Assembly: GCA_018061965.1 (NCBI GenBank)
Contig: JAGOTG010000008.1
Span: forward strand, 42,317 to 106,316
Reading direction: 5' to 3'
Length of the DNA stretch: 64,000 nucleotides
From: Legionellaceae bacterium
GTDB lineage: Bacteria > Pseudomonadota > Gammaproteobacteria > Legionellales > Legionellaceae
Shown: positions 38,649 through 47,842 of the stretch, piece by piece
Numbering within the stretch: the stretch's first letter is position 1
How the letters are laid out: the number at the start of each line of letters is the position of its first letter
Program-made: the position numbers and the translations under genes
The notes under the pieces: generated by a model
The model's input: only the letters and a program-made list of their open reading frames with translations
What the model was told of the DNA's origin: nothing
The model's database searches: none

Positions 38649-39692
38649 TTAGAATTTTCCGGATCTTTGGGATTTGCTAGGCGCCGGCTCTTCATTACTT
38701 GTAGATATTTTTTTAGACTCATGCGCAGGATTTTTTTCGCCACGAATATATTGCATGGCCGATCTAAACATAGAGGTTTTAGGCGGATTGGCGATGACAT
38801 CGAACCGCTGCATTAATTTTTCATTTTTAGACAGATCTGATGACTGTGACAAGTCATCTCTGATAGCACATAGACTGATTATTTGTTGATTATCAGGTTT
38901 TTTCTTTGCCATAACTTCATCAATTTTTGCATCCATTTGTGCAAGGGCTTGTTCGCGTTGTTGCTCAATATAAACTAATTCAACCGTATCAAAAACATGA
39001 GCATTGATAGAATTATTGCGTTGAATACCATTGCGATCGGTGGATAACCCTTGTTCTATATACGTATTAAAACTAATTTGATTGTGCATGGGCCTCTCGG
39101 CTTCCATTGGATAGTGCTTTACATACTCATCTCTGGTTCTTAACGACTGCATATTCCAAAGAAAATTGGGTGGCAAAACATCCCAAGGAAAACTGTTGAT
39201 CTCATCAGATCGAGCTTTTACTGCGCTATGTATCGTGTCCGTTGTGTGAGAAAATTGCACTGCATGATCCAAGGCAAATAAAGGACAACTATAAACATCG
39301 GTTTGTAAGTTTCTATCTGAAAAAGAAAAACCACACGCAGTATGCGTTTCAAAGCCTGCCGCATTAAAACAGTCTTCTGCAGCCAGATATCTGGGATCAT
39401 TAGCTGCATCCAATAATACGCAAGACTTTGTCCCATCCTGCACTAAAATATCCGCTGTCATGTAATGATTTCCTTTATAAATAATCAATTGCTTTCTGCC
39501 TTCTTCCTGATGAGTCGCCAAATAATTAGCTAAGTCATCCATCTCCAATAACTGAATATGAGCACTAGGATTGTCCCGATTCTCACTTTCCACGGAGGCT
39601 TGAATCATAGCATGGACCTCTTCCGGACTATATAGTCCCAGGCCCGCGACTTCTATATCTATATCCTCTATTCTTTCGTCCATATCCAACAT
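38649..39692 (-). CDS. Probable YopJ-family acetyltransferase (peptidase C55 fold)
   Basis: Residues 66-145 match the YopJ active-site pattern. His76 lies in KGNHYMTADI, followed by CVLLDAAND with Asp95 (Glu in YopJ) and LQTDVYSCPLFALDHA with Gln130 and Cys136. The His-to-acid spacing is 19, the same as YopJ (109 to 128), and acid-to-Cys is 41 against 44. YopJ proteins are type III or IV effectors that acetylate host kinases. Length 347 suits the family (about 290-400). The C-terminal third is a hydrophilic helical tail. There is no signal peptide. The first ATG (39692) and a second at 39683 are both possible starts. Confidence 0.7.
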   Translation of the reverse strand: MLDMDERIEDIDIEVAGLGLYSPEEVHAMIQASVESENRDNPSAHIQLLEMDDLANYLATHQEEGRKQLIIYKGNHYMTADILVQDGTKSCVLLDAANDPRYLAAEDCFNAAGFETHTACGFSFSDRNLQTDVYSCPLFALDHAVQFSHTTDTIHSAVKARSDEINSFPWDVLPPNFLWNMQSLRTRDEYVKHYPMEAERPMHNQISFNTYIEQGLSTDRNGIQRNNSINAHVFDTVELVYIEQQREQALAQMDAKIDEVMAKKKPDNQQIISLCAIRDDLSQSSDLSKNEKLMQRFDVIANPPKTSMFRSAMQYIRGEKNPAHESKKISTSNEEPAPSKSQRSGKF

Positions 39693-39862
39693 TAAATTTG
39701 GTGGCGATATTTAAGTATAGTTGGGTTCTGTTAAAAAACGAGTTGCGGCGATCGAGGATTCGGTCCCGATCCTTTTAATAAGTTCTTCGCTATATGTCAC
39801 CAAGTTATCTTATCTTGCTTTCATGCCAAACAGAAAATGGCTGCCCACTTATAATTTTTTTG

Positions 39863-41995
39863 TCATAAATAGAGACCATTTATTATAGGCGTGGTGCTAT
39901 TTGCGCTTTCCAACTCATCGTTGTTGGCCATAACGGTATCAAATAACCGCAACTTTCTAATAGCATGCCCACGATAATGTGCCTGAATTTTGGTGGCATT
40001 AACCGTCAATTGCTCCCATCCTAAAAGGACCGATGTAACCAACTCTCGTTGCACTGCAGGAAACGTAAATAATGTTGAAACAGCGGCCTTCGTCTTATCT
40101 TTGTCTTCTATTACTGTTTCAATAACAATCTCTGGAATTCTTTTTTTGAGGTACGCGATTTGTCTTTCATTAACAGCATTGCCCCTAACGCGATCTAGCT
40201 TTAATGGTCCTCTGATAGATGCTAGAAGTAAGGAACTTGCCATAAAAAAATGCGTTATTTTAGAATGCGCTACAACCAGTTCACCTTTTTGATCTGCAAT
40301 GATACGCATAAGCGCTTCTTGCTCTCGGTCATCGTATTCTGGCATAGGATATAAGATAGGAGCGAGTTCTTGAATACGCTGTATTGAGGATAGTTCTTTG
40401 AGATCTGTGAGGGACCGGGTGATATGGCGTCTAGTAAAAAAGGGATGCAAATGCTTGTCACTATTTTTTTCCCAAGTGACCGTTAGGTCGGCCATATTAT
40501 GCTTCATGTTTTCAACCAACGCTTGACAAAACTCCACATCATTCAAATAAAAACGACAAAGAATCAGAATGGCAATTTTCGAGCTATGGCCTTTTATTTC
40601 ACGACTATAGCGCTCGACTTTATCTTTAAACTCTATAAATGGTGGAAGATTGTCCCATTGTAAGAATGTTTTATAAAACTTACGCTCTAATGATTGAGAC
40701 AGGTAGGGCAAGTTATCCGAATTTAAGAGTGCATCCACAAAAATAATCACGAAACTTGGACTTATCTGTTTAGAAGATGAAATGGCAAAAATTCTTCCCA
40801 TTATGTCAGGAAAAATCTTGTCCTGATTTCTTTGGAACTTATCTTTTCCAATCAAAAACTCTCGATCAGTACAACGTCGTAACTCACTTGTCATCACTCT
40901 GCTGTCATTTAATGACGCTCTTAAAAGTGCGACGATATACAACAGGTGGGCGTGCGTGTCTCGACACAGCATCGCATCAAGAAAAAAATGATAATAGGCA
41001 TCATGTACATACATACTAAGGGGCAATACAGTTGTTTGATGAGCTACCCTCGGATTTGTAATCCCGGGCGCATAAATACTACCTATTCGTTGATTTAAAT
41101 TAGAAGAATCTTCAATTGCTTGCGGGGTAATTATGCCAAGTCGAGAGGTGTAAGTCACCCCTCTATCTGGATGAATCACTTGATGATACTGTTTTAACAT
41201 CTCCATGGAAGGGAGAAGTAGAAATAATTTATCATTCTCTTGATAAACATTCGTAAAACTATTCTGATTCATCACAATCATATAAAATAGTTCTAACCCA
41301 CTGTTTTTCAACTCATTTACAAGTCTAGGAGGCGCTTGAAAAACAATTTCACCTGCTTTGGAGCCTTTAAAATATCGTTTATCCAGTGTAATTTTCTGAA
41401 TGCACTTTTCAGCATTCGGCACTTTATGAAATGCGAGCCTGAACGGCTCTATTCTTGTAGTGATGATATCGTTAACGACTTCTCGATTTGCCACGTCTTC
41501 AATAGAAAAAATTTTTTGAACCAGGGCCGACCCTATTCTACTGATACGCAAACTATCGCCCTCAAAAAAAGGAACATGCTCAATCTCTAATTGTGCGTCA
41601 AGACAGTAACTGACCTGTAACATTGCGCACATTTGCTCTATTGATAGACTAAATCCACACTCTAATCCATAATATAAACGCAACACCAATGGCCATAGCG
41701 TACCAGAGCCTACGGTGATAAATTGAGCGTAGTAAGTACCTTTTTTTATCTCTTGCATTAAATGTTTGAGGTGCGGATTTAAGTCTCCGTTTTCATCATT
41801 CTCAAGCACGATATAAATAGGCTCGCCTCTTTTCCATGGCGTATCAATCAGATCTTTAAATGCCTGAGTAGAACGAACATATTCATCTGGGGTCAGTGTA
41901 TTATCACGCGCAATAGCACGGCAGCTTGCTAGTTCACGTTGCTCTATTTCTTCAATAGTACGCAACGCAATAGAGGATTCGGTTACAGCTCTCAT
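39863..41995 (-). CDS. Orphan 710-aa protein with a C-terminal IQ motif
   Basis: The bulk of the protein is unrecognised: a soluble, helical sequence with His-rich patches (YVHDAYYHFFLDAM, TRRHITRSLTDL). Near the end, residues 670-681 read IQAHYRGHAIRK, a complete IQ motif (I-Q-x3-R-G-x3-R-K), the eukaryotic calmodulin-binding sequence. Among bacteria, the Legionella effector SidJ is known to bind host calmodulin through an IQ motif; I see no further clear similarity to SidJ. The C-terminus (NNDELESANSTTPIINGLYL) is acidic and then hydrophobic, compatible with a type IV signal. Effector status is inference. Confidence 0.72.
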   Translation of the reverse strand: MRAVTESSIALRTIEEIEQRELASCRAIARDNTLTPDEYVRSTQAFKDLIDTPWKRGEPIYIVLENDENGDLNPHLKHLMQEIKKGTYYAQFITVGSGTLWPLVLRLYYGLECGFSLSIEQMCAMLQVSYCLDAQLEIEHVPFFEGDSLRISRIGSALVQKIFSIEDVANREVVNDIITTRIEPFRLAFHKVPNAEKCIQKITLDKRYFKGSKAGEIVFQAPPRLVNELKNSGLELFYMIVMNQNSFTNVYQENDKLFLLLPSMEMLKQYHQVIHPDRGVTYTSRLGIITPQAIEDSSNLNQRIGSIYAPGITNPRVAHQTTVLPLSMYVHDAYYHFFLDAMLCRDTHAHLLYIVALLRASLNDSRVMTSELRRCTDREFLIGKDKFQRNQDKIFPDIMGRIFAISSSKQISPSFVIIFVDALLNSDNLPYLSQSLERKFYKTFLQWDNLPPFIEFKDKVERYSREIKGHSSKIAILILCRFYLNDVEFCQALVENMKHNMADLTVTWEKNSDKHLHPFFTRRHITRSLTDLKELSSIQRIQELAPILYPMPEYDDREQEALMRIIADQKGELVVAHSKITHFFMASSLLLASIRGPLKLDRVRGNAVNERQIAYLKKRIPEIVIETVIEDKDKTKAAVSTLFTFPAVQRELVTSVLLGWEQLTVNATKIQAHYRGHAIRKLRLFDTVMANNDELESANSTTPIINGLYL

Positions 41996-42164
41996 AAAAA
42001 GTGTTGATTCTCACATAAACATATGAGCCGGATTGTATCAAATTATTCTTATGAATTTATTAAAGGGTTCATGGTGAGAGCGACTTTAGTGCTCACCGGG
42101 GTTGTTTTGAAAACGCCTGTTTTAGCATGAAGACTACGATGCGATGGGCCGAAGCCCACCAAAA

Positions 42165-42785
42165 TTATTTTGCAACCACCACCCGTGCTGGACGAATGAC
42201 GCGATCATTTAGTTTGTAGCCTTTTTGAAACACCATGATCACTGAAGAAGACGGGGCATCCGATTCTTGCATGGACACCGCTTCATGTTGATTGGGATCA
42301 AATGGCAGGCCTAATGGATCCAATTGTGTAACTTGGAATTTTTCCATGGTACTGAGAAAAAGTTTCATCGTTAATGTCAGACCTTCGAACATTGCTTGAT
42401 CAGAATCCTGAGCTACCGATTGTAGGGCTTGCTCTAAACTGTCGATAACCGGCAGCAAGTCTTTTGAAAAACGCTCTAAACTATAAAGATGAGCTTGAGA
42501 TACATCACGCTCTGCACGGCGTCGCACGTTCTCTAATTCCGCCATCGAACGCGTCGCCTGATCACGATATTGAAACGCTTTTTGCTCTGCTTCGGTCAAT
42601 TTGTCTTCTAAAGCTTCATAAGACAGATGCTCCAATTCCTCGGGAGGATGCTGGGCATCACTTCCAGTCCTAGTGCCGCCACCCTCTTCATCTTCATCCA
42701 GCATATCGATATCCACTTGCTCAGTATCCGCATCAGCATGTTGTTCTGTAAAGCTTTTCCAATCTTTTTTTGTTGTGTCACTCAT
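42165..42785 (-). CDS. grpE: GrpE nucleotide exchange factor
   Basis: A 206-aa DnaK cochaperone. It has an acidic N-terminal tail, a long coiled coil (LEDKLTEAEQKAFQYRDQATRSMAELENVRRRAERDV) and the C-terminal beta domain (DPLGLPFDPNQHEAVSMQ, GYKLNDRVIRPARVVVAK), which is the GrpE signature. It releases ADP from DnaK. A sigma-32 promoter lies immediately upstream, overlapping the end of the yheT gene. It is 10 kb away from dnaK, unlike the hrcA-grpE-dnaK order of many bacteria. Confidence 0.96.
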   Translation of the reverse strand: MSDTTKKDWKSFTEQHADADTEQVDIDMLDEDEEGGGTRTGSDAQHPPEELEHLSYEALEDKLTEAEQKAFQYRDQATRSMAELENVRRRAERDVSQAHLYSLERFSKDLLPVIDSLEQALQSVAQDSDQAMFEGLTLTMKLFLSTMEKFQVTQLDPLGLPFDPNQHEAVSMQESDAPSSSVIMVFQKGYKLNDRVIRPARVVVAK

Positions 42786-42821
42786 CAGACGACTCCAATA
42801 AATATACTTTGTTAAAACCTA

Positions 42822-42849
42822 ATATGGGGATGATAAAAGAAATCTCAAG
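42822..42849 (-). promoter_or_regulatory. Sigma-32 heat-shock promoter of grpE
   Basis: On the minus strand, CTTGAGA (42849-42843) and CCCCATAT (42829-42822) are 13 nt apart, the same spacing as at dnaK and one mismatch from consensus in the -35. It overlaps the last codons of yheT, so grpE can be induced apart from its upstream genes. Confidence 0.87.
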
Positions 42850-43825
42850 ACTGGGGGCCTAGATGTTGCGCAAAAAATTCTGGGATCCGTTGATCCAACC
42901 AAAATACAGGCCGCCCTGGAATAGCCCCCGTCACGAAACCAACATGTCCACCCCGCTCACTTAACTCCAAAGTAGTACTAGAAGATAAATCAGCAAGCGT
43001 CGGAATTGCTGCTGGCGTCATAAATGGGTCATCTAACGCATGAATAATCAGTGTCGGAATCGTAATGTGAGCCAAATACGCTTTTGAACTCGCCTCGCGA
43101 TAATAGCTATGAACACTATCAAACCCATTCAAAGGCGCAGTGACTTTGTCATCAAATGTCCAAAAACAATGACAAGCCTTCACTATTCGTAAAAATTCTT
43201 CGTTGGGATTGTGTTCCATTTTACGGATAAATTGGTTACGCAAATTATGCAGGAGATGATTACGATAGAGACGAGAAAAACCTCGATTCATTCGGTCCGC
43301 CACCAAGTTCAGTTGAAACGGCACCGATACCGCCACCGCTGCGCTAAACACTGTTTGCGTACTATTTTCTCCCAACCATTTTAATAAAACGTTTCCGCCT
43401 AAAGAAAATCCTACGCCCATTTTTTGAGTATGAGGTTCGCGTTGAGCTAGTACCTGCATAAAGTAATTTAAATCAGCCGTGTCTCCAGAATGATAAGCAC
43501 GCATTTTGCGATTCGGCTCAGAACCAGCTCCCCGAAATTGCATGACCACAGAGCGCCAACCCATTTGTTGATAACGATTTATCTGAGCTTTGATATATTG
43601 TGAATCCCCTGTGCCGCACAATCCATGCAATAACACGACCAACGGTGCATCCTCAAATAAGCCGCCTTCTACCCAACTCAAATCAACAAAATCACCATCC
43701 GGCAACTCTAAGCGTTCACAGCGAAAATAAGGCGCATCCACATTGCGAAAAACATAGGGGTACAGTGTTTGCGCATGGGCATTGGGCAACCACCAAGCTG
43801 GCTTAAAGGTGCTTTTTAGAATCAT
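42845..43825 (-). CDS. YheT-type alpha/beta hydrolase
   Basis: A 326-aa hydrolase. It begins with [17 protein letters not shown], the YheT/ABHD1-3 signature, and has [15 protein letters not shown], the nucleophile elbow [15 protein letters not shown], acid in [10 protein letters not shown] and His in [10 protein letters not shown]. coli YheT is a putative esterase of unknown substrate. It has a 4-bp ATGA overlap with hemE and so is translationally coupled to it. Confidence 0.9.
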   Translation of the reverse strand: MILKSTFKPAWWLPNAHAQTLYPYVFRNVDAPYFRCERLELPDGDFVDLSWVEGGLFEDAPLVVLLHGLCGTGDSQYIKAQINRYQQMGWRSVVMQFRGAGSEPNRKMRAYHSGDTADLNYFMQVLAQREPHTQKMGVGFSLGGNVLLKWLGENSTQTVFSAAVAVSVPFQLNLVADRMNRGFSRLYRNHLLHNLRNQFIRKMEHNPNEEFLRIVKACHCFWTFDDKVTAPLNGFDSVHSYYREASSKAYLAHITIPTLIIHALDDPFMTPAAIPTLADLSSSTTLELSERGGHVGFVTGAIPGRPVFWLDQRIPEFFAQHLGPQS

Positions 43826-44889
43826 AGCTCACCTTGAGCATACGCAGGACTCAACTCATGGACCGCATCTACCAAAACTTTAACATGCTCCACCGGAACA
43901 TCCGGCGTAATGCCATGACCCAAATTAAAGACCAAACCCGGTCCTGAGCCAAATTCAGCCAAAATTCGTTTTACTTCGGCACGAATACAAGCGGGAGAAC
44001 TTAATAGTACGGTCGGATCTAAATTACCTTGCAAGGCGACCTGTTGGCCCACTTGTTTGCGAGCCACAGCCAAATCACAAGTCCAATCTAAGCCAACGGC
44101 CTGGCAACCCGTATTGGCCAACGCTGGCAACCATTGCCCGCCCCCTTTGGTATACAAAATAACTGGCACCGCAGGATGTTTGATTTGTAAAGCTTCCACA
44201 ATAGCGCGCATATAGGCCAAAGAATAGTGTTGGTAGTGGTGCGTACTCAGAATACCACCCCAAGTATCAAACACCATCAAAACCGACGCCCCCGCCATAA
44301 CTTGTGCAGATAAATAATCGATCACGGCCAGCGTTAATTTTTGCAGTAATTGCTGCATAGCTTGTGGCTCAAGATACATCATGCCCAATGCTCGCTTAAA
44401 CTCTCGACTACTTTCCCCTTCTATCATATAACAAGCCAAAGTCCATGGACTGCCAGCAAATCCAATCAAGGGGATGTGAGAGGGTAACTCTTGACGAATC
44501 AAACGCACCGCATCCATCACATACGCTAATTCTTCAGACGGCTTAGGAATGAGCAACGCATCAATTGCAGCGGGATCTCGAATCGGATGTTTGAAGCGCG
44601 GGCCTTCTCCTTCCAGCAAAGTCAAACCCAATCCCATTGCGTCCGGAATAGTCAAAATATCAGAAAATAAAATGGCCGCATCTAACGCAAAGCGTTGTAA
44701 AGGTTGTAAAGTGACTTCGCAGGCTAATTCTTTTGATTTGCATAAGTTTAAAAAGCTACCAGCGTGCGCACGCGTCGCACGATATTCCGGCAGATAACGA
44801 CCTGCTTGCCGCATCAACCAAATGGGGGTTCTCGGAACGGGTTGACGGCGCAGGGCACGCAGCAATAAACTCTCAGATAAATCAGACAT
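43822..44889 (-). CDS. hemE: Uroporphyrinogen decarboxylase
   Basis: A 355-aa haem-pathway enzyme that decarboxylates uroporphyrinogen III to coproporphyrinogen III. Signatures are the N-terminal [17 protein letters not shown] and [15 protein letters not shown], plus [16 protein letters not shown] at the end. I choose ATG 44889 because [15 protein letters not shown] aligns with the E. coli N-terminus; in-frame ATG 44901 is a possible alternative. It is divergent from folB. Confidence 0.96.
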   Translation of the reverse strand: MSDLSESLLLRALRRQPVPRTPIWLMRQAGRYLPEYRATRAHAGSFLNLCKSKELACEVTLQPLQRFALDAAILFSDILTIPDAMGLGLTLLEGEGPRFKHPIRDPAAIDALLIPKPSEELAYVMDAVRLIRQELPSHIPLIGFAGSPWTLACYMIEGESSREFKRALGMMYLEPQAMQQLLQKLTLAVIDYLSAQVMAGASVLMVFDTWGGILSTHHYQHYSLAYMRAIVEALQIKHPAVPVILYTKGGGQWLPALANTGCQAVGLDWTCDLAVARKQVGQQVALQGNLDPTVLLSSPACIRAEVKRILAEFGSGPGLVFNLGHGITPDVPVEHVKVLVDAVHELSPAYAQGEL

Positions 44890-44955
44890 CAATGCTTTCA
44901 TATTAGGTAGGAAGATCAATCTACATCATACCACAATTAGACAAGGAGAAACATC

Positions 44956-45294
44956 ATCGATACATTACGCATCACTAGTCTCAAAGTGCCCACTCGCATT
45001 GGAATCTATCCTTGGGAACAACAAATCGACCAAACACTCTCATTCGATCTGAGCATCCCGATTGATACCAAGCGTTGTCAGGACGATTTGGCCAATACTT
45101 TAGATTATGCAGCAGTTTGTCAGTGCATAACGCAATTCGTGAGTCAGCAGTCGTTCTATTTAGTAGAAAACGCTGCGGAACAAGTGCTCAAATTGCTGCA
45201 AACCACTTTTTCCTTGACTCATTTAACCCTGACTGTCACCAAACTGTTTGCCGTTAAAAACGCAGGGGCCATTCAAATCACATTAGAACGTTAG
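44956..45294 (+). CDS. folB: Dihydroneopterin aldolase, apparently starting at AUC
   Basis: A 112-aa folate-pathway enzyme. The family N-terminus is visible: (M)DTLRITSLKVPTRIGIYPWEQ, then TLDYAAVCQCI and LVENAAEQVL (catalytic Glu/Lys regions), ending NAGAIQITLE. The matching first codon is ATC at 44956, with AAGGAG at 44943-44948, 7 nt upstream. No ATG, GTG or TTG occurs at that point; the first standard start is GTG 44986, which would remove the first beta-strand of the family. AUC initiation is inferred, and a point mutation is the alternative. Confidence 0.85.
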   Translation: MDTLRITSLKVPTRIGIYPWEQQIDQTLSFDLSIPIDTKRCQDDLANTLDYAAVCQCITQFVSQQSFYLVENAAEQVLKLLQTTFSLTHLTLTVTKLFAVKNAGAIQITLER

Positions 45295-47839
45295 CGTAAG
45301 TAAGCGGTAGCGTTGGTTGTACACTCAGGTTTCCACTTGCTAAGGACGGGTTCATGCCAAACATGCTGGATTGCACCAGCAAACTTTGAGTTGGCAAAGG
45401 TTGCTGTTTAAAATAGTACGAGCTAAGAATAATAAACCCAACTTGAATGACCATCAAAGCCGCACAAACACCCGGGTGTAAGACGAGACCCAAGGCTAAT
45501 ACTAAGCTATTGGTCAAGATCACAATCGCCAGATTGTAAATCAGACTTAAATAAAGATTGAAATTAATCCGCCACATGGCTTGGCTTGCAATGTCCAACG
45601 CATCCACCACCGTCAGCATATTGCCATTCAAAATTCTGGCTTTGGCTTGATATTGGGCACCTTCATCACTCAAAGCATGCTTCATGGCGATGCTCGCATA
45701 GGCCTCTTTCATCGCCGGCCCATCATTTGCACCATCACCTATCATTAATACGCGATGCTGGGTTTGTATACTACGCAGTTTTTCGACTTTGGCTTGCGCA
45801 TCCGCAAGTCCCGAATAAACACCATCCAACCCAGGTAACGCTTGGGCATATTGATTGGCAGTTTGTTCGTCCGCACCGGTGAATAAAAAAACTTTTAACC
45901 CACGGTATTTCAATTGTTCAACTGTCAATGCAGCATCAGAACGCAACGGGTCATGGAGTTCCACTGTTGCTATACACTGATATCCTGCCCCTGCTTGTTC
46001 TAATAAATACGTCCTATTCGGTCCAGGGTTTTCAAGAGTTACCCCAAACTGTTGCGCTAAATTATAATTTCCCAAAATATAATGTTTGCCCTGTACCGAT
46101 GCCCCAATCCCGCCAGGATACTTTTCAATGTCAGTCGGACGTAATCTCTCTGTATTCAGCAATAAATCATCGCCCTTCACCGCAGTATAGATAGCCTTGC
46201 CAACATGGTGATCAGAATGTTGTTCCATGCGCGCCAAATGCGTTTCAATTTCCTGCAGTCTATCAGGCTCATGCACCATCACCCGAGCCACAGGCTCGCC
46301 TTTGGTCGCAGTGCCGTGAATATCCAGCAATACCGTATCTACTTCAGTAAAACGTTGAATCGCATCAGATTGACTAAAAACAACGCCCGCTTGTTTGCCT
46401 TTCGCGCGCGCAAAATCCATCACCAAAGGGGTCACAAACCCCAAAGTACAAGGGCAGGCTGACACCAAAATTGAAATCATACAGCGTACAGCAATCATCG
46501 GAGAAAAAAAGCACATCACCACTGCACCAGAAATCAACGCCACTCCCAGTACCACGGGTACAAAGTACTCCAATATCTGATCCGCCTTGTCTTGGATAGG
46601 CGCGGCTCGACATCCCGCATCTTCGAGCTCTTTTTCTAAGCGCGCCAGAGAGGAGGTCGTTTGGAGCAGACCCATGGCATCTGCATGCTGTACCAACGCA
46701 CGGGACAACAATTGTTGATGCGGTTTTGACAAATGAGTCAATACGGTACCTAATTTTAGCGCATTCAAAATCGTTGCAAAATAACAGTTTCCTGCTCTGT
46801 CCGTTAAATTTACCGAAGACAATACAAAATGCACAGCTTTATTATCTCGATCTGATCGCGAGACAACGTTGATCTCATTTCCTTCAGGATAAACCCATAT
46901 TTGTCCTTTGGGACAAGTATTTTTTGGTTTTTGCTCAAAATAACTTAGCTTATGACCTAGTCCGACTTGCATGACACAATCTGTTTGAGCCACCATACCC
47001 GCCATGACTGCATCATCCACACGGAGGTGTTCCGGCAAATAAGCCCCTCTAATTCGTTGGACATTCATGGCATAAGTCTGGTCAATTAATGCATTTTGCT
47101 TAGGAAGCAACCAGCCATCGACAGGAAGCATTTGTCCTGCTTGAATAGTCAGCGCTTCACCTGGAACAAATGTGTCGTCTTGATCTTCGGTGCGCGAGAG
47201 GTTGTTCGTCTGGAGTCGTTGATAATGCACCGGCAAATTCGGCGTGGAGTAAATCGATTTTTTAAGCGCTATCCCAATATGCCGAAACCCCAAAATTAAT
47301 AAACTGGCTTCAAACATCAACGGCATGCTTGGCATTACAAGTCCAAACAGAGACATCAAAGTCGCAGCACCCGTACTCATCAGAAAAAGGCTATCCATAG
47401 CCGGCTTTCTACGTTGCCACTCTATCTTTGCTTTGCGGAACGATTCAGCGCCTAATAATAAACTGAGCCCCACACTTACGGTGGCAGTCAGCAATTTAAC
47501 TGGCCACAGCACCAATCCATTCGTCACAGCAAGGATGAGAATAATCGTACCGATTACTAAGCCCAAACTGCCCAATATCCAATAGTATCGAGCACCTTCT
47601 ACAATGAGTTCGTAATCAGATCCGGCCAATGTGTGATTGATATAACGCCGCACTTCTTCTTCAGAGATGGGAATATCATTGTCTTCAACTTCAACCACTA
47701 ATTTTTGTAAATTAGACGACACATCAATGTGTTTAAATTTAAAATATTCTGGCTTAGTGTCGACATCCAAGAGATATATCAGATTACCCTTACACCCCGA
47801 ACAAGTCACACCTTTCAAGGGGAAAACAAATGTAGTCAT
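45278..47839 (-). CDS. Degenerate P1B-type (heavy-metal) ATPase
   Basis: An 853-aa protein. It has an N-terminal CxxC metal domain (GVTCSGCKG, C13/C16), membrane helices, the membrane metal site A-CPC (462-464) in SACPCTLGFVTP, and GDGANDGPAM (701-710). The catalytic Asp506 remains, but the loop reads LLDIHGTAT instead of DKTGTLT. No TGE loop is recognised in the actuator domain, and the HP motif is HSDHH. It therefore looks like a copper-type P-ATPase that is either inactive or specialised. It is followed at the other end by folB (17-bp 3' overlap) and preceded by a SPOR gene. Confidence 0.8.
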   Translation of the reverse strand: MTTFVFPLKGVTCSGCKGNLIYLLDVDTKPEYFKFKHIDVSSNLQKLVVEVEDNDIPISEEEVRRYINHTLAGSDYELIVEGARYYWILGSLGLVIGTIILILAVTNGLVLWPVKLLTATVSVGLSLLLGAESFRKAKIEWQRRKPAMDSLFLMSTGAATLMSLFGLVMPSMPLMFEASLLILGFRHIGIALKKSIYSTPNLPVHYQRLQTNNLSRTEDQDDTFVPGEALTIQAGQMLPVDGWLLPKQNALIDQTYAMNVQRIRGAYLPEHLRVDDAVMAGMVAQTDCVMQVGLGHKLSYFEQKPKNTCPKGQIWVYPEGNEINVVSRSDRDNKAVHFVLSSVNLTDRAGNCYFATILNALKLGTVLTHLSKPHQQLLSRALVQHADAMGLLQTTSSLARLEKELEDAGCRAAPIQDKADQILEYFVPVVLGVALISGAVVMCFFSPMIAVRCMISILVSACPCTLGFVTPLVMDFARAKGKQAGVVFSQSDAIQRFTEVDTVLLDIHGTATKGEPVARVMVHEPDRLQEIETHLARMEQHSDHHVGKAIYTAVKGDDLLLNTERLRPTDIEKYPGGIGASVQGKHYILGNYNLAQQFGVTLENPGPNRTYLLEQAGAGYQCIATVELHDPLRSDAALTVEQLKYRGLKVFLFTGADEQTANQYAQALPGLDGVYSGLADAQAKVEKLRSIQTQHRVLMIGDGANDGPAMKEAYASIAMKHALSDEGAQYQAKARILNGNMLTVVDALDIASQAMWRINFNLYLSLIYNLAIVILTNSLVLALGLVLHPGVCAALMVIQVGFIILSSYYFKQQPLPTQSLLVQSSMFGMNPSLASGNLSVQPTLPLTYANVLM

Positions 47840-47842
47840 GAA

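Noticed and set aside
42100..42164. Strong intrinsic terminator after grpE
   Set aside because: A TGGGC/GCCCA hairpin exists near 42144-42157, but there is no T-run on the minus strand, so I did not list it as a terminator.
44986..45294. folB starting at GTG 44986
   Set aside because: It would drop the conserved first strand of the family, and there is no ribosome site before it, whereas AAGGAG stands before the ATC codon.
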